From contig JAQPZY010001665.1 of assembly GCA_029931535.1 (NCBI GenBank), forward strand, positions 2,129,501 to 2,193,500: DNA of 64,000 nt, read 5' to 3'. Within the stretch, counting starts at the first letter, position 1. Each line of letters begins with the position of its first letter. Shown here piece after piece: positions 36,370 through 48,300 of the stretch. Below the pieces are notes generated by a model. That model was not told the origin of the DNA and did not search any database. It saw only the letters and a program-made list of their open reading frames with translations. A program made the position numbers and the translations under genes. This stretch comes from Margaritifera margaritifera. Lineage: Eukaryota; Mollusca; Bivalvia; Unionida; Margaritiferidae.

Positions 36370-37230
36370 AGAACAACTGCTGACCAAAAAGAGGATATAA
36401 ACATTATTCAGGACATACAGATGCAATAAATCAGAACTAATGAGCCATTACACCAGCAAGTAATAGAAGCAGAGACAATAATAAATAATTGCAACGAAAG
36501 ATTTCAAAGTGGAGATTTTCCACCTGTAGAGCGCAGACTATTACGCAACAAGATGAACGAGATTTAAGAGTTTATGTAGATGCTGTACCAGTTGTCAATT
36601 CGAAAACAGAATACATGAAATCAGACCTTGAAATGAATACCAAACAAATAGACGACATTAAGAAATATATAGGCAAAGTACAGATGCAACCAAGAAATTT
36701 AAATTAAAAGAAGAGTTGCAAAATGTATAAAGTAAAAGAGCACATGCAGTTGGACATTAAACAGTTTTAGAGACAACATTGAAAACATAATACTCAAGAC
36801 TTATATATAAGTGACCATTAAGAGATAGGTTGAAGCAATTAGTTTAAGAGAAAAATGTGACAATTGACACGATTATTAGAGCTTCATGTATGATTGCTGC
36901 TACTCCTTGTGCTTCAATAATAAATTTGGGAAAAGATTTAATAGCAAATTGAAGAGGAATATGTTCTGGCTAAATTGATGATGGAAAAGGTACCACATAC
37001 TCATTCATGAAAACAGTTGAACTTGGTATGCAAAATTATAGACAACTGTTTGTTCGAGCTATCCAAAAGGATTAAGCAACATTGCTTTGCAGCATTGTTT
37101 CATTTTGCAAGTTTTGGCATTATGTGTCTTGCTGTATGGAGTTTGGATCAGATGTATAGATACAGCAACAAAAAGGATACAAAATAATAACTATTTAAAA
37201 GCAAAACTATCCAGCTAGTACAACCTTTAG
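36370..37230 (+). pseudogene. Unidentified decayed gene(s) with a coiled-coil-like and a membrane segment
   Basis: Plus-strand frames read HQQVIEAETIINNCNERFQS and FPPVERRLLRNKMNEI (36450-36560). A shift leads into RVYVDAVPVVNSKTEYMKSD and MNTKQIDDIKKYIGKVQMQ (36560-36700). Further on come TIIRASCMIAATPCASIINL and MKTVELGMQNYRQLFVRAIQ (about 36865-37070). A hydrophobic stretch HCFILQVLALCVLLYGVWI (37090-37160) looks like a transmembrane helix. Several in-frame stops are present. I cannot name the family; a Polinton- or virus-derived origin is inferred from the adjacent polymerase. Confidence 0.4.
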
Positions 37231-37254
37231 TATTAATATAAATTATTTTTTGCG

Positions 37255-37362
37255 CTTGCTTATTTCATGGTATGTGTCTTTTGAATGATAAGTATTTGCA
37301 ATTATAAACTTGTTACAATTCTTTTGAATGATAAGTATTTGCAATTATAAACTTGTTACAAT
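37255..37362. repeat. 44-bp direct duplication
   Basis: 'ttcttttgaatgataagtat' plus 'ttgcaattataaacttgttacaat' occurs twice head-to-tail (about 37276-37363). Confidence 0.85.
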
Positions 37363-37379
37363 AGTTGTCCTTCCTGTCT

Positions 37380-38020
37380 ACAAAGTTTCTAGCAACCATG
37401 TCTTCTTTTATTTCGTTGTATATTTTTGACAGATTGTGATAGATTGCTTATCAGCTGCTGGAATCATATTATGTACCACATATATAGTCCTGGCAGTGTT
37501 CAATCCAAGTTTAAATCTATCAAATGACTTTTCAGGTTGTTGTTGTAACCAACTATGCTACCTCTTTTCATTACCATAACACTCGTACATATCATATCAC
37601 AAAATATACCATAACCACCAATATCACATTTAAGTCTGACTTTGTTTCAGTCTAAACTGTATTGCTAACATCGTATTGTGATGTTTTCATTTGAGTTATA
37701 GCTTTGTTTGCCAAATATCATTTATTTGAATTAACAATGCCATAAACATTGGAAACAGATTGTAATACTCGCTTCATTTTGATTTGTTCCCTTAAAATAC
37801 AGATAACAATAGACCAGATACTTTCATTTGCTCTTGGCATTTCCTTCTTCTGTCAAACAATTCGTACAAAGAAGTAGATCTTAATTTATCATTCAACAAT
37901 GTTATAGCTTGTATGTTTTAGTGACGCTTTTATAAGCCTTCAGCAGATCAACAGATGAAGGTTTCCCAAAACCCTGATATACTGTGCTACGGACTACAGT
38001 CATTTATCAATTAGGTATTT
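37380..38020 (-). pseudogene. Unidentified decayed gene
   Basis: Reading the minus strand from 38020 down: VRSTVYQGFGKPSSVDLLKA, then LLNDKLRSTSLYELFDRRRK after a frame change, CDIGGYGIFCDMICTSVMV, and QQPEKSFDRFKLGLNTARTI with YVVHNMIPAADKQS at the lower end. The pieces are clearly protein-like but lie in different frames with stops between them. The family was not recognised. It is the fourth decayed coding tract after the polymerase relic. Confidence 0.4.
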
Positions 38021-38094
38021 ATTATTTCCATCAAGTTATCTCTAGTCATGACTTGATTGAATGTTAAAGTCATTACAGACTATACTAAATGGTT

Positions 38095-38097
<3 letters not shown>

Positions 38098-38132
<35 letters not shown>
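38098..38132. repeat. Poly-T tract
   Basis: About 35 T residues; on the minus strand it reads as a poly-A and could mark a retroposed 3' end, but no element was recognised beside it. Confidence 0.9.
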
Positions 38133-38946
38133 CTAGATGCAGTAAGAGTTTGCTCGTTCGATAATGTTTTTGCACTTTCAGACAACAAATATCGTACTTG
38201 AAAGTTAAACGAAACATGTAAACGGATTTTTCTAATTCTGGTACACTTTGAGCTGTGAAATGGGATGAAGATATTCCGCATCTGGCTGTTGGCATCCATA
38301 CTGCTAAGTGTAATTTATTCTGTCCGAATTGCATACGTCACTGCTCTAGGTTTCCGTTCACGAAGTCATGACTGTAAAGTATTAAAGTTTAGTCACCAAC
38401 ATGTATAATAGCCTATATGTGGACAAACTTTTCGGTTGATTATTACTCTCTTTTTATTGTGTGCGCAATTCCTCCATAGTTTCTTTATTTCTACGTTGCA
38501 TATATTCATTTTGTGATCTATAATTATCTTTTTATGTTCCCTGAGTTGTCTATTTCATATGTTTGGTGCGCATTTTGTTTTATAATGCGTGCCAAACATT
38601 AAAATAAATTTCGTACTACTACACCTAAATTTAATTTTTCATTTTGAATAATTTTCGATATGTAATAATAAACCATTGAATATCCACGATCACTCTAATG
38701 ATGACATCTGTGTTGTTTACTTTGTTCCACGTAATCTCTTTTATTTCCTTTTCTTTTATGGAACTGTCACATGTGACAGTATCCATTTATTTGTCAGACT
38801 AAACTTAGAATAGCAGAAGTAGCTGCCATAGCTAGTGGTAAAATGGCTGATTATTACTAATCACTTTCTGCATATAAACTTTTATATTTTCAAGAATAAG
38901 GCCCTCACTATAAAATAATCTCAATTAGCTGAAAGTGGGTGGTTAT

Positions 38947-39700
38947 TGTTATGTATGATGTTTTATATAATATTGTGGATATTTTGGGAAATTATAAATG
39001 TTTCTTCACTTTAATATTTGCTTAAATCTTTATGTTTATCAGGAAAAACATGTTTAACTAGTGTCCTTGAATTAGGTTGTTTTGATCAATATGTTTTCTC
39101 AATTTGAAGGTCAAGGTTGAATTTTTGTTTACAAGTAAAATTCCATTAAGATGACTCATATTCTAGAACATTCTGTCATGTGACCAATCTTTATATATGC
39201 CATGTTTGGTGGACATTTATTCAGTTTTGACATTACCATCAGTCTTGTAAAGAGCTATTACAGTTGTGAAAATTCATTCCAAATTCTAAGAGAGGAATTA
39301 TTTTAAATATTCATTGGATTATAACAGTGCTCATAAACTTTTGGATTTTGGAGTTTTAATTGATGATTTTGGAATTTAAGTGAACTTATTCAGAGACTTT
39401 GGAATACTTCATTTTGACATCAGCACATCAAAGATTACTAGTACATCAGGACTTTGGAGACCATTAGCACATCATAACATTCAAGGACACAGCCGTGAAT
39501 TCGGAACATTCTATATTTAGGACTTGTGATTAGAACAATCATTCTTATTGGATTATTAGGATTTCAAAACACATTACTGTAAGTGACTTTTTGATTTTTC
39601 ATTTTAATTATCTAGTAATAAATTGCTTGTTGATTTTTACTTGATTTGTTGGTTTCACTTTCTTTCTGTTACATTTTTCTTAGACCATAGAGTCGTAACA
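38947..39700 (+). mobile_element. Solo LTR, copy 2 (754 bp)
   Basis: Begins TGTTATG and ends CGTAACA, flanked on both sides by the 5-bp direct repeat GTTAT (38942-38946 and 39701-39705). TG...CA ends with a 5-bp target duplication are diagnostic of LTR retrotransposon integration. With no internal sequence it is a solo LTR left by LTR-LTR recombination. It is nearly identical to copy 1 at 16684, so the family was active fairly recently. Confidence 0.8.
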
Positions 39701-39709
39701 GTTATAAAT

Positions 39710-40930
39710 GCTCAATTTCTGACAGTAGTTTCCTGAGCTTCAATATTTAACAGCCAAAAGTTGGGTACCATCAGGATTTTAAAACTAATACAAGTTGCCA
39801 TATGTTATCCCCGTAGTTTTCGGAAGAGTCAATGAGCATTGTGTTTGCCTCTGGTTATAGATTAGCTCTAAAAAAAATATCTATATGATATTTGAAGGTT
39901 AGTGGTACGCAATGCCATATTTATTTAGAAAGATTTTCTTTAAAGTCTCTAACGATTCGATGACAGGTTTATTTGCGAATGATTCGACCCAAAGGATGGC
40001 ACAGTATGAGTGGAGAGTTAGGTCAAAGGGTGTCCTTTTAATGTTTTCCGTCGTTTTTTGTTTATAAGGTCTTTGCCACGCTCTATTTGTAACCTTTATG
40101 TTTCATTGTCCAAGAATGTGTGTGTCATAATTCCGGCGGTTGAGCTACAAAGACAGCCTTACTGAACTTTAATCCAATGTTCCGTCGTCAGCGCATATCT
40201 TGCGGATTCTTAATGCTTGACTGTGTGGAGGGTTTGTATAAATTTCATGGATAAGAAGAATACCTATATTGTCTCAATTACAATCAGCGTTAATTTTTCG
40301 AGTCACGAATTGCTTTTTAAACAAAATACTCACAAACATGGCATATATAGTCGATATTATATATCATCAGTGTTTCACGAATGACCGAATAAGTGCAATT
40401 GTTGTTGTTCATTACTGATAGGGACTAGTTCACGATTCCAGACTACACATACCCAGGGTATAACTTTGGTCATTCAACAAATGCGCAATGTTACCTTGCT
40501 GGCGTTTATATTGTAAATATTGAAAATTGGAACAAGGTTCAGACTTCGCACTTGTAGTTTCATTGATCAATTCTATTTGCGTTCGTACCACACTACCCAG
40601 TTATTGAGATCAAATCAAAGACCGAGTCGACGTTTTTCATTTATTCACTTTAGATAAACATGTATACATGCGTAAAATACTTTTAACACCAGGCTTTGAC
40701 ATTATATAAGATTCTTTATCTGAAACCAAGACTTAACATGAAATTCTGGCATTTGATTGGCTAACATTAAATCACTGACCAATTAGATATCAACAGTTTT
40801 ATTTGAATCTGAGTTTGGAAACGGTTATGTAATATTAGGACTTCAGGTATCAGTTAAACTCAGAGATCCATTAAATCGTCAGCAAAAGCGCACATGTGTA
40901 TGGACCATTGCTAATTGTTTCATTAACATA
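39710..40930. other. No recognisable gene; spacer
   Basis: AT-rich non-coding DNA with no tandem array, splice pair or conserved protein block that I could support. Confidence 0.5.
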
Positions 40931-40938
40931 TTTTCTTT

Positions 40939-40941
<3 letters not shown>

Positions 40942-41029
<88 letters not shown>
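40942..41029. repeat. (TA)n microsatellite
   Basis: About 44 TA units. Confidence 0.95.
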
Positions 41030-41032
<3 letters not shown>

Positions 41033-41539
41033 GATGAAACCAAGTTGTAAATTAGAAGATTCAAAGAATATGGATTCGTCAAGAAAACTGTACTATGAAC
41101 TTTAATTTATTGTCATCAAAAACACCTTGAGAAGGAAGACAAGAAGCTCTATTTGAATACGTAAACTTAAGACAGACTTAAATTTCATTCAATCAAATTG
41201 ATGAATGGTAGATTTAAATTTAAGTCTAGACTTAAGGCCTGATAGAAATCCAGGCAAAGTTCATGTTTCATTAAATTTCTTCATTTATGCTTCTCTCCAA
41301 TTGCGATTACATACTATCTTGGTTACAAAACATTTCATAATTTTGTAATTTGAATCAGAGGAAGATATAGAAGGATGACTGCTAAATAGCTCTTTATGGT
41401 AAATTCTCAGAAAATCTCTTTATTCATAACAAATATAGCTGAGGACAATACAAATGTTTTCTTAACTAGTACAGACACCCCATGTTTGACGCACTACTTC
41501 GATGTACTATAGTTTTGCCGTTTTCAACTCGGACAGAAA

Positions 41540-42522
41540 ATGTTACAACCTTACAGTACAAAAACACTTCAGCTTCAAGCTAAATTCATATGTGACAGGT
41601 GCGCTGCCCGTAAACCTTCAGGTAGCCATAATAGAGCCTCGTTAGGACAATATGTTGTTGGAGAACCCTTTGAAAGAGTAGCTATTGATATTCTTGGGCC
41701 GCTCCCAAAGACAAGATTTGGATACAAGTACATACTTGTTGTCTGTGATTGTTTTAATAAATGGCCAGAGGCCATTGCTATACCAGATCAGGAGGCTGTA
41801 ACCGTCGCAGAAGCATTTGTAAACAACTTTGTCTGTAGATTTGGAACAACATTGCAACTGCACTCAGATCAGGGGAAGAATTTTGAGTCTCAAGTCTTTC
41901 AAGATATGTGCCTATATCTTCATATTGACAAAACTAGAACTACAAGCATGAGGCCCAAATCAAATGGAAATGTGGAGAGATTCAATCGCACACTTGAAGT
42001 GATGCTGACCATGTACTGTGAATCAACGCAGAGCTGTTGGGATGAAATACTGCCACAGGTTATGCTTGCATACCGCTCTTCTGTTCACTCAAGCACATCG
42101 CAGACACCAAACATGATGACGTTGGGACGAGAAGTTGTCATGCCACTACAAGCAGTAATTGGGCAGCCAAACAGCACAGATACAACTGTAGAATGTGGAG
42201 AGTATACTTATAACCGTAGGAGGAAGTTTGAATGGGTTCATGAAATGGCCAGGAAATGCCTGAAACAAAGGACAGTACATCAGAAGAAATACTATGATTT
42301 ACGAGCCAGTCAGGAAAGTTGGAGTCTGTAAGAAACTTACTTCATCATAGAAGAGCCCCTTCGTTGTTGTTAAGAAAATTGATGTTGTGACTTACCGTGT
42401 GAAGACTTCGATGAGACAGCCGTCGAAGGTCTACCACATTGATCGTTTGGCACCTGATCATGGAAGGAACACCCCATCGTGGGCAAAGCAGTACCAAACA
42501 TTGGAATCTGGTCAACTATGAG
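41540..42522 (+). pseudogene. Ty3/gypsy pol fragment A: integrase core and C-terminus
   Basis: A 263-codon open frame (41540-42331) carries the rve integrase core, which inserts retrotransposon cDNA into DNA. The catalytic triad is intact: D in VAIDILGP, D in LHSDQG and E in GNVERFN, with D-x35-E spacing. The frame opens just after the zinc-binding domain, at CDRCAARKPSGS. After the stop at 42331 the C-terminal tail continues in another frame (VYHIDRLAPDHG, about 42430-42470). Protease, RT and RNase H are absent, so it cannot transpose alone. The uninterrupted core suggests a young insertion. Confidence 0.8.
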
Positions 42523-42539
42523 GATATTTCTGCACTCTA

Positions 42540-43240
42540 CTTACTGTTAGATGTGCATGTGTTACTGTTATGCAGTTCAAATTTATTTATGATGGACTGT
42601 TAGGATGCAGAGGCATCAAAATGGGTTGGAAAAATCTGTTCTGGACGGGCACCGAATTTTTTTTAGTGGTGTTCGCTAGCACACCATTTTGGATGGAAGG
42701 TGAAGCTCTACCGCGACGTTTTTGTACGGTTAGGGACTGGACTGATCACCCAGTTGCCTCTCCAATGATGGTATACTTACTCTTGTTGGACGGACAGAGT
42801 AAGTAAGATGGTTCCATTATCAGATGTGATAATGGAGGCGGTGCGTCCATGAGGAACATGATGTTTTCCAATTGTGATGAAACAGCTGTAAGGACTTGAA
42901 GTTGTTTTGATTGGATGATGTGCTGAGAAGAGTGCTCAGTTCTCATTGTAATACTGTGTTATCCGAAGATGGATATATTTTTAAAGTTTCAATTATCCAG
43001 ATCTAGATGTATTGAGCAGGTGCTTTACGACAATGAGGGCCTTAAAATCACAAGTTAGGAAATTTGGAAGGCTGGCTATACCAACTTGCATATGAGATAG
43101 CTATTAGTTGATTAATTTACTGTCATGGCACAAGTGATAATTATAAATGCCCACAGGTAATGGAACCTTTTCTTTCTTTCAATGAATTTGAAGATGCGAT
43201 TTGTTGCCAAAAAGCTGTTAGCCCAATAGAACAAGAAGGC
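42540..43240. other. Sequence between the two gypsy pieces, probably element-derived
   Basis: Moderate GC content compared with the flanks, and a 78-codon plus-strand frame (42570-42806) ending LLLLDGQSK. It sits where the post-pol region and 3' LTR of fragment A would be expected, but I found no clear LTR end or polypurine tract. Confidence 0.35.
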
Positions 43241-43257
43241 AGTTACAGGTGATGGTG

Positions 43258-43750
43258 ATAATCCCAACGTTGAACCCCTCAGAACCGTTACTAGAGGTCA
43301 GCAAAAGGATAAACTGGAGCAGTTAAAGAACAATGACTAGTGGCGTGCTGGATGGGAACCAGATGAAATTAGGCATCAGCAACTGAAGAATCCCAATATC
43401 GGATTGATAATGTCTGCTCTGGAGGAAGGAACAGATAGGCCGAAATGGGAAGATGTCTCAAGCAGTGCAGCATCATTAAAAACACTCTGGAGTCAGTGGG
43501 ACCGTTTATGTCTACAAGGAGACATGCTGTATCGCAAATGGGAATTTGACAATGGGGATATCAAATTTCAGCTCATCGTTCCCGAAAGCAAGAAACAAGA
43601 GCTCTTGAATTATTTTCATGACATACCAACAGCAGCCCACCTTGGATTTGAGAAAACTCTGGAGAGAATGAAGACTGGATTCTACTGGCCAGGCATGAAA
43701 GTATATGTACAAGAATACTGTCGAAAATTTCAAACAAATTTTTTTGTCAA
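43258..43750 (+). pseudogene. Ty3/gypsy pol fragment B: RNase H-integrase linker and zinc-binding domain
   Basis: Starts in the linker (PLRTVTRGQQKDKLEQLKNN, stop, then GWEPDEIRHQQLKNPNIG) and continues through LKTLWSQWDRL. It then enters the H2C2 zinc-binding domain of integrase: HDIPTAAHLGFEKTLERM, FYWPGM and VQEYCRKF. The first cysteine of the CxxC pair is present, and the second is lost as the frame enters a MITE at 43756. It is the portion of pol that should precede fragment A but lies downstream of it. Confidence 0.75.
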
Positions 43751-43755
43751 ACATA

Positions 43756-44039
43756 CCCAGTGTCAAGAAAAGCAAATTTCGAAAAGTTTGACAATGTGGA
43801 AAACTTAACTCTCTCACCAACAGAGTATAGGAACATTTCACTCAGCGTATCAAATCTAGAGTGACAAAAAATTGTAACGAAGTGAACCAAACTGACATTA
43901 AATATTTTGCAACACATTGTATACCAATGTTTATCAAGCGACAATGGGTCAGTGAACGTATTAAATCTAGGGTGGCAAAAACAAACATCGTAAATTTGTA
44001 ACAAACTAAAGAAACAAATTTGCTTTTCTTGACACTGGG
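43756..44039. mobile_element. 284-bp MITE, Tc1/mariner-type (TA target)
   Basis: Perfect 24-bp terminal inverted repeats starting CCCAGTGTCAAGAAAAGC, flanked by TA on each side (43754-43755, 44040-44041). Including the flanks, the palindromic match extends to 28 bp. It has no coding capacity. Two diverged internal copies of 'gtat.aaatctag.gtg.caaaaa' are present. TA target and short size fit a non-autonomous Tc1/mariner derivative. It is inserted at the end of gypsy fragment B. Confidence 0.7.
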
Positions 44040-44044
44040 TATGC

Positions 44045-44676
44045 CAGTCAGCTCTGTGCAGATTCATCTCCCTATTGATTTTGTTTTGCCTCTCCTACAT
44101 GCTGTATTGATCAGACTTTGTATGTAATGAATCAGTTGTCATTGTCTGCTTTTCACGCGATTGTGGGGCTGAGGATGATACCATTGTCGCCAGTGACAGT
44201 TCTGCTAAATGATCATGTGTCTGCACTGTTTGCATCGTTTATCCCCACAAAGTTTGAAGTAGCCAAGGGAATGTTGTATTTACTTCCGATTATAGTTTAG
44301 CTATAACAACTATGTCTCTCAGAGTGGTACATCTATGGTCCGCATTTACGGGTTTATTTTGGAAGATCTCTCTCAAAAGTCAACGACGATTTAATGACAT
44401 ATTTGTTTTTGGATCATTCAACGCCGATTTTGGAATTTCATGCAAGGTTTTAATTTCAGACTTGCAGTTTCCTAGATCCTTCGGATTTGCGGTGGCTTCT
44501 CACTATAGGGTCTGTGAGAACTGTACCATAGATAGAATTGTATCTGTTTTGGAAATTAGCTTTTTATAATTTAGTTTTTGATGTGTGAAGTTTACAAATC
44601 GTACATCAATAACCAAATAATTAAAAGACAAATATTGTAATATTTGGCCTAGGTCACATCTCTATGTGTGAGAGTT

Positions 44677-44752
<76 letters not shown>

Positions 44753-45950
44753 AGAGAAAGTTTTAAAACAAAATGGCTCTTTATAATATGTTTTATGAAG
44801 AAGAACAAAAAATCGAAGATAATTTTCCCCTGCTTTATTGCTACTCAAAAACAAAATACATCGGTCTGATCTCTTTAAAGACATTGATTTGCCCAAGACT
44901 TTTGTTTGCTATATTTCCATAGTTTCGTGCATCTTGAGGATAATCTGAAATGAAAATGGAAAAACTATATCTGATTGAAGTTTTTGCACACAAAAAAACA
45001 TATATGCAAATTTTGTAATTGAAATGTGAATCATGTTTGCTAAGAATATGTACTGCTGCCTTAGAGATTGCGAGTCAGTGTAATTCAACAATCTATAAAA
45101 TGAGTCAGCAAACCATCTTTACTTCTTACCGCTGGAATTTATTATGAGTTGAGCTGTAAGAAATGTACTCACTTTTAAGCCGTGAATAATCCGTTCTTAT
45201 TATTCTTGTCCTAAGAGGACATTTCTTAAACAATAATCATCAATCCACATCAAAACATAAGATAGTACATTTATTTAAATTCATTGTTAAATGTTTCGAT
45301 TTTAGGTTTAAAGTACAACACAATGCACAGTTTTTAAAAAAAACTCGAACCATATCAGTTTCAGGATTTCCTTTAATGTAGTTTATCTCCTTGATGATAC
45401 CAATCGCGTACATTCATTTATATTAATGACCCCATTGATTTTACCCCGTTCTAATATATAGCCTCCTTCATGCATATATGATACGAAACAAAGATAGTAA
45501 ACGGAGAAATGACAGTTTCACACCAAGTCCTCTTTTTCTTAATGATATCCATGTGTACAGTTAAAGGGTTCCATTAATGCGAAAATATGTCGCTGTTGTC
45601 TTCTTTTTTTCTTTTCTTTTTTTCTGTTTTGCTTTCTTTTTTTTCTTTTTTGTTCTCTTTCATATTTTTGTTGTTTTTTTCTGCTAACTTTTATATTGTT
45701 GTGTGTGTGTGTGTTACGTGTGAGATGTTAAGATTTAGAGAATATCAAAATTGTATGATTTTTCGTCCTTTAGAACTGGGTGACGCCCGCCTAGGGTCAT
45801 TTGTATTTACAGGCCTGTGCAGCTTTATTGGGACACTGTAACACCCAAAATAACATTTCAGAAAAGATAAGACTTATTTATAGTCAGTATGATTTAAAAT
45901 ACTTCAACATTAGCTCTGGTAAGCTTTCTACTGGCATGACATAAAAAAAA
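44045..45950. other. No recognisable gene; spacer with microsatellite
   Basis: A higher-GC patch at 44045-44560 may be leftover retroelement sequence, but no domain is readable. The rest is AT-rich, with a (TG)n(GA)n tract and a T-rich stretch at 45600-45690. Confidence 0.4.
44678..44747. repeat. (TG)n(GA)n microsatellite
   Basis: Short TG run followed by about 28 GA units. Confidence 0.95.
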
Positions 45951-46029
45951 CCAAGTCATGCAATCAATATGACTAGCAAGTCATACAAAGACATTATAAT
46001 ACATAAATGCAATAAAAATGTTCTCAAAT

Positions 46030-46990
46030 AATTATGCTAACTGGCTCTCGGTTGATTTTTCAAACAGTCTGGACATGATGGACAAATGCTAACTGGTCTG
46101 TAATTATTTTTATCAAAAGGATTGTTCATTTTGAAAATCGGAATTATGTATGCCTCCTTTCAGACTTACAAGACAAACATTTGACTCTAGTGTTTTGTTG
46201 GTTACATCTCTAGCATGGCTAACAATGATTCGTACAACAAGTTTTAACAGGAATTTCATCCCCAAGTAGCTTTTTTTTCGACTTCAAACTTGTTAACATT
46301 TTATTCTCTTCTTCATGGCTAACCTGCTTAAATTTAAAAACTGTGTCTATTTTACTATTGTCTTTAATATCCTTGATACTTTGATGAGTTTACAAAGAAG
46401 AATGCACATATTTTCCTGGTATTGTTTAACGTTTTGCATATTTCATAAGAATGATCTTATCTTGTACAGAACATTTTTTTTAAACAGGGTTTAACGGTTT
46501 AACAAAAGTTCCTAGATTTAGTGTCCCATCACATCTTTCTGTAAAGTATGTTCTCAGAGACTTACTCTTTATTTTTGTTTACCAAATGTCTCTGCCTTCT
46601 TTAGTTTTCCCAGGCTTTGCATGATATGTAGTAAGTGTATTTAGTAAACATCATATGCTTAGCATAAATATCTTTCCTTAGTTCACAGTTCATGTAAAGT
46701 ACTTGTTTCCTACGTGAATACGTATGTTTTATTGGAGCATGTTAGTCTATAACATTCAACAGAACTTTTTCAAATTTATTGTACTGAGTCGGCAGATATT
46801 TTGATAAGTATGTATTTTCTTCTCACACGTAAATGATTTTAGCTTAAACACGAAAGGACAATCTCAAGTTAGTCCTCTGAATTTCACATACTTTGTTCCA
46901 ATGTATGCCATTGTATTCAAACCTTCATTTCTAGAAAGCTACTCAAGTGAAACGTAACAACGTCAAATTTGCTAATTGGCAAAAACTATA
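46030..46990 (-). pseudogene. LINE reverse transcriptase remnant (pre-RT and RT blocks 0-2)
   Basis: On the minus strand: a linker-like FVKPLNPV region (about 46480), then VSHEEENKMLTSLKSKK (about 46270-46330), the start of LINE RT. This is followed by IPVKTCC/IIVSHARDVTNKTLES, then AYIIPIFKMNNPFDKNNYRP (about 46085-46150), the strongly conserved 'PIFKK.D...NYRP' block of Jockey/CR1-type RTs. Frames shift several times. Palm motifs with YADD are not present. This is a dead fragment of another LINE copy. Confidence 0.65.
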
Positions 46991-46999
46991 TATAAGGTC

Positions 47000-48226
47000 A
47001 CTACGTCATGATCCCAATTAAATTTTACGATCAGCCATTGTCTCGAAAAATTTTGTGAAGTAAAAGCTGAATACACTGACGTGCAATACACGAAAGGAGA
47101 TGAAAATCTAAGGAAGCACTTTAAGTGATCATTTTGTTTCTAGACTAGTGAGTTTGTGTGTAAAATGTAATTACATACTTATCGAACACATGCTGATATC
47201 TTTCTTTTTGTGTGAATAAATCTCAATATAGCTATACAGGAATGTAAATATTCCAGTAACACGGGGCGAATTTAACCCAGTCCCACCAAACGAAAAATCA
47301 CAAAAAAGTTGGCATTCCCTGTCGCCTAACTTCTCATAGGTGTAACATATAACACTGTGTAATGGCTCGCTTAAAAGAAAAGTTCTCCACATTAAAATGG
47401 CACCTAGATTATTGGCAAGTTTCAGTGCAAATATGGATACAAAGACGAAATCGATGGTTGGGTGTGAAACTATTTATTCTCTAGTTACTGAACTTCTGTA
47501 AGTACTAAAGGGGTCCAATTTCAAAAGGGTCTAAAGCCAGCTTTCTTCACTCTAAATGTAATATTTTCATGATTTTGACCCATTTTAGCAGAACGTTTCC
47601 GTCATATATCTGTTTATAAATCATGTTTTCAGCAAACACAGTGTCTCTGGAGCCTGGAGTGTGATATCCAGCATTATATACCTTAAATCAGTCCACTATA
47701 GTCTATGGTATTCTCGTCGTATAAAATAGACGTTCATACAACAGACATAAAATTAAAATCTTACGAGGAATTCACTACTAATTCTTGTTACACATTCAAC
47801 TTCAGGCCTATAGGTGGGTGTCATTCTGTTTTCTTCAAGACTTTAATCCGCAATTAATATCAACATTTTGGTCTCGATTGTCTGTCACTCAAAAAATATA
47901 TAAATATTTGTCTCCTTTATCCCTCCCTGCCGTAAGTGGACTGTTGTTTCCCAGGGTACGTCACACTAAGACGACCCTGCTAAGTTCCAACTTTATCGGT
48001 TCTTGAGACAGTTGGTCAATTTCTGAAGACACCAACAATCACGAATTGGAGTTCTTGAACAAGGCAAGGGACTTCTTGTCAATATTTCTTTTGACATTAA
48101 CAAGGGGGATTCGTATTTTTGGTGTTACGTCATTTCCGCCTACTAACATGACGTCCGCCATGTTACTATTTCTACATACATGTGACGGAATAAGCATAAT
48201 CTTATATTTTTATAGATAACAACCAA

Positions 48227-48300
<74 letters not shown>

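Noticed and set aside
38042..38334. Lysine-rich minus-strand frames of 84-85 aa
   Set aside because: They are held open by the poly-T/poly-A tract at 38098-38132; the flanks show no conserved protein.
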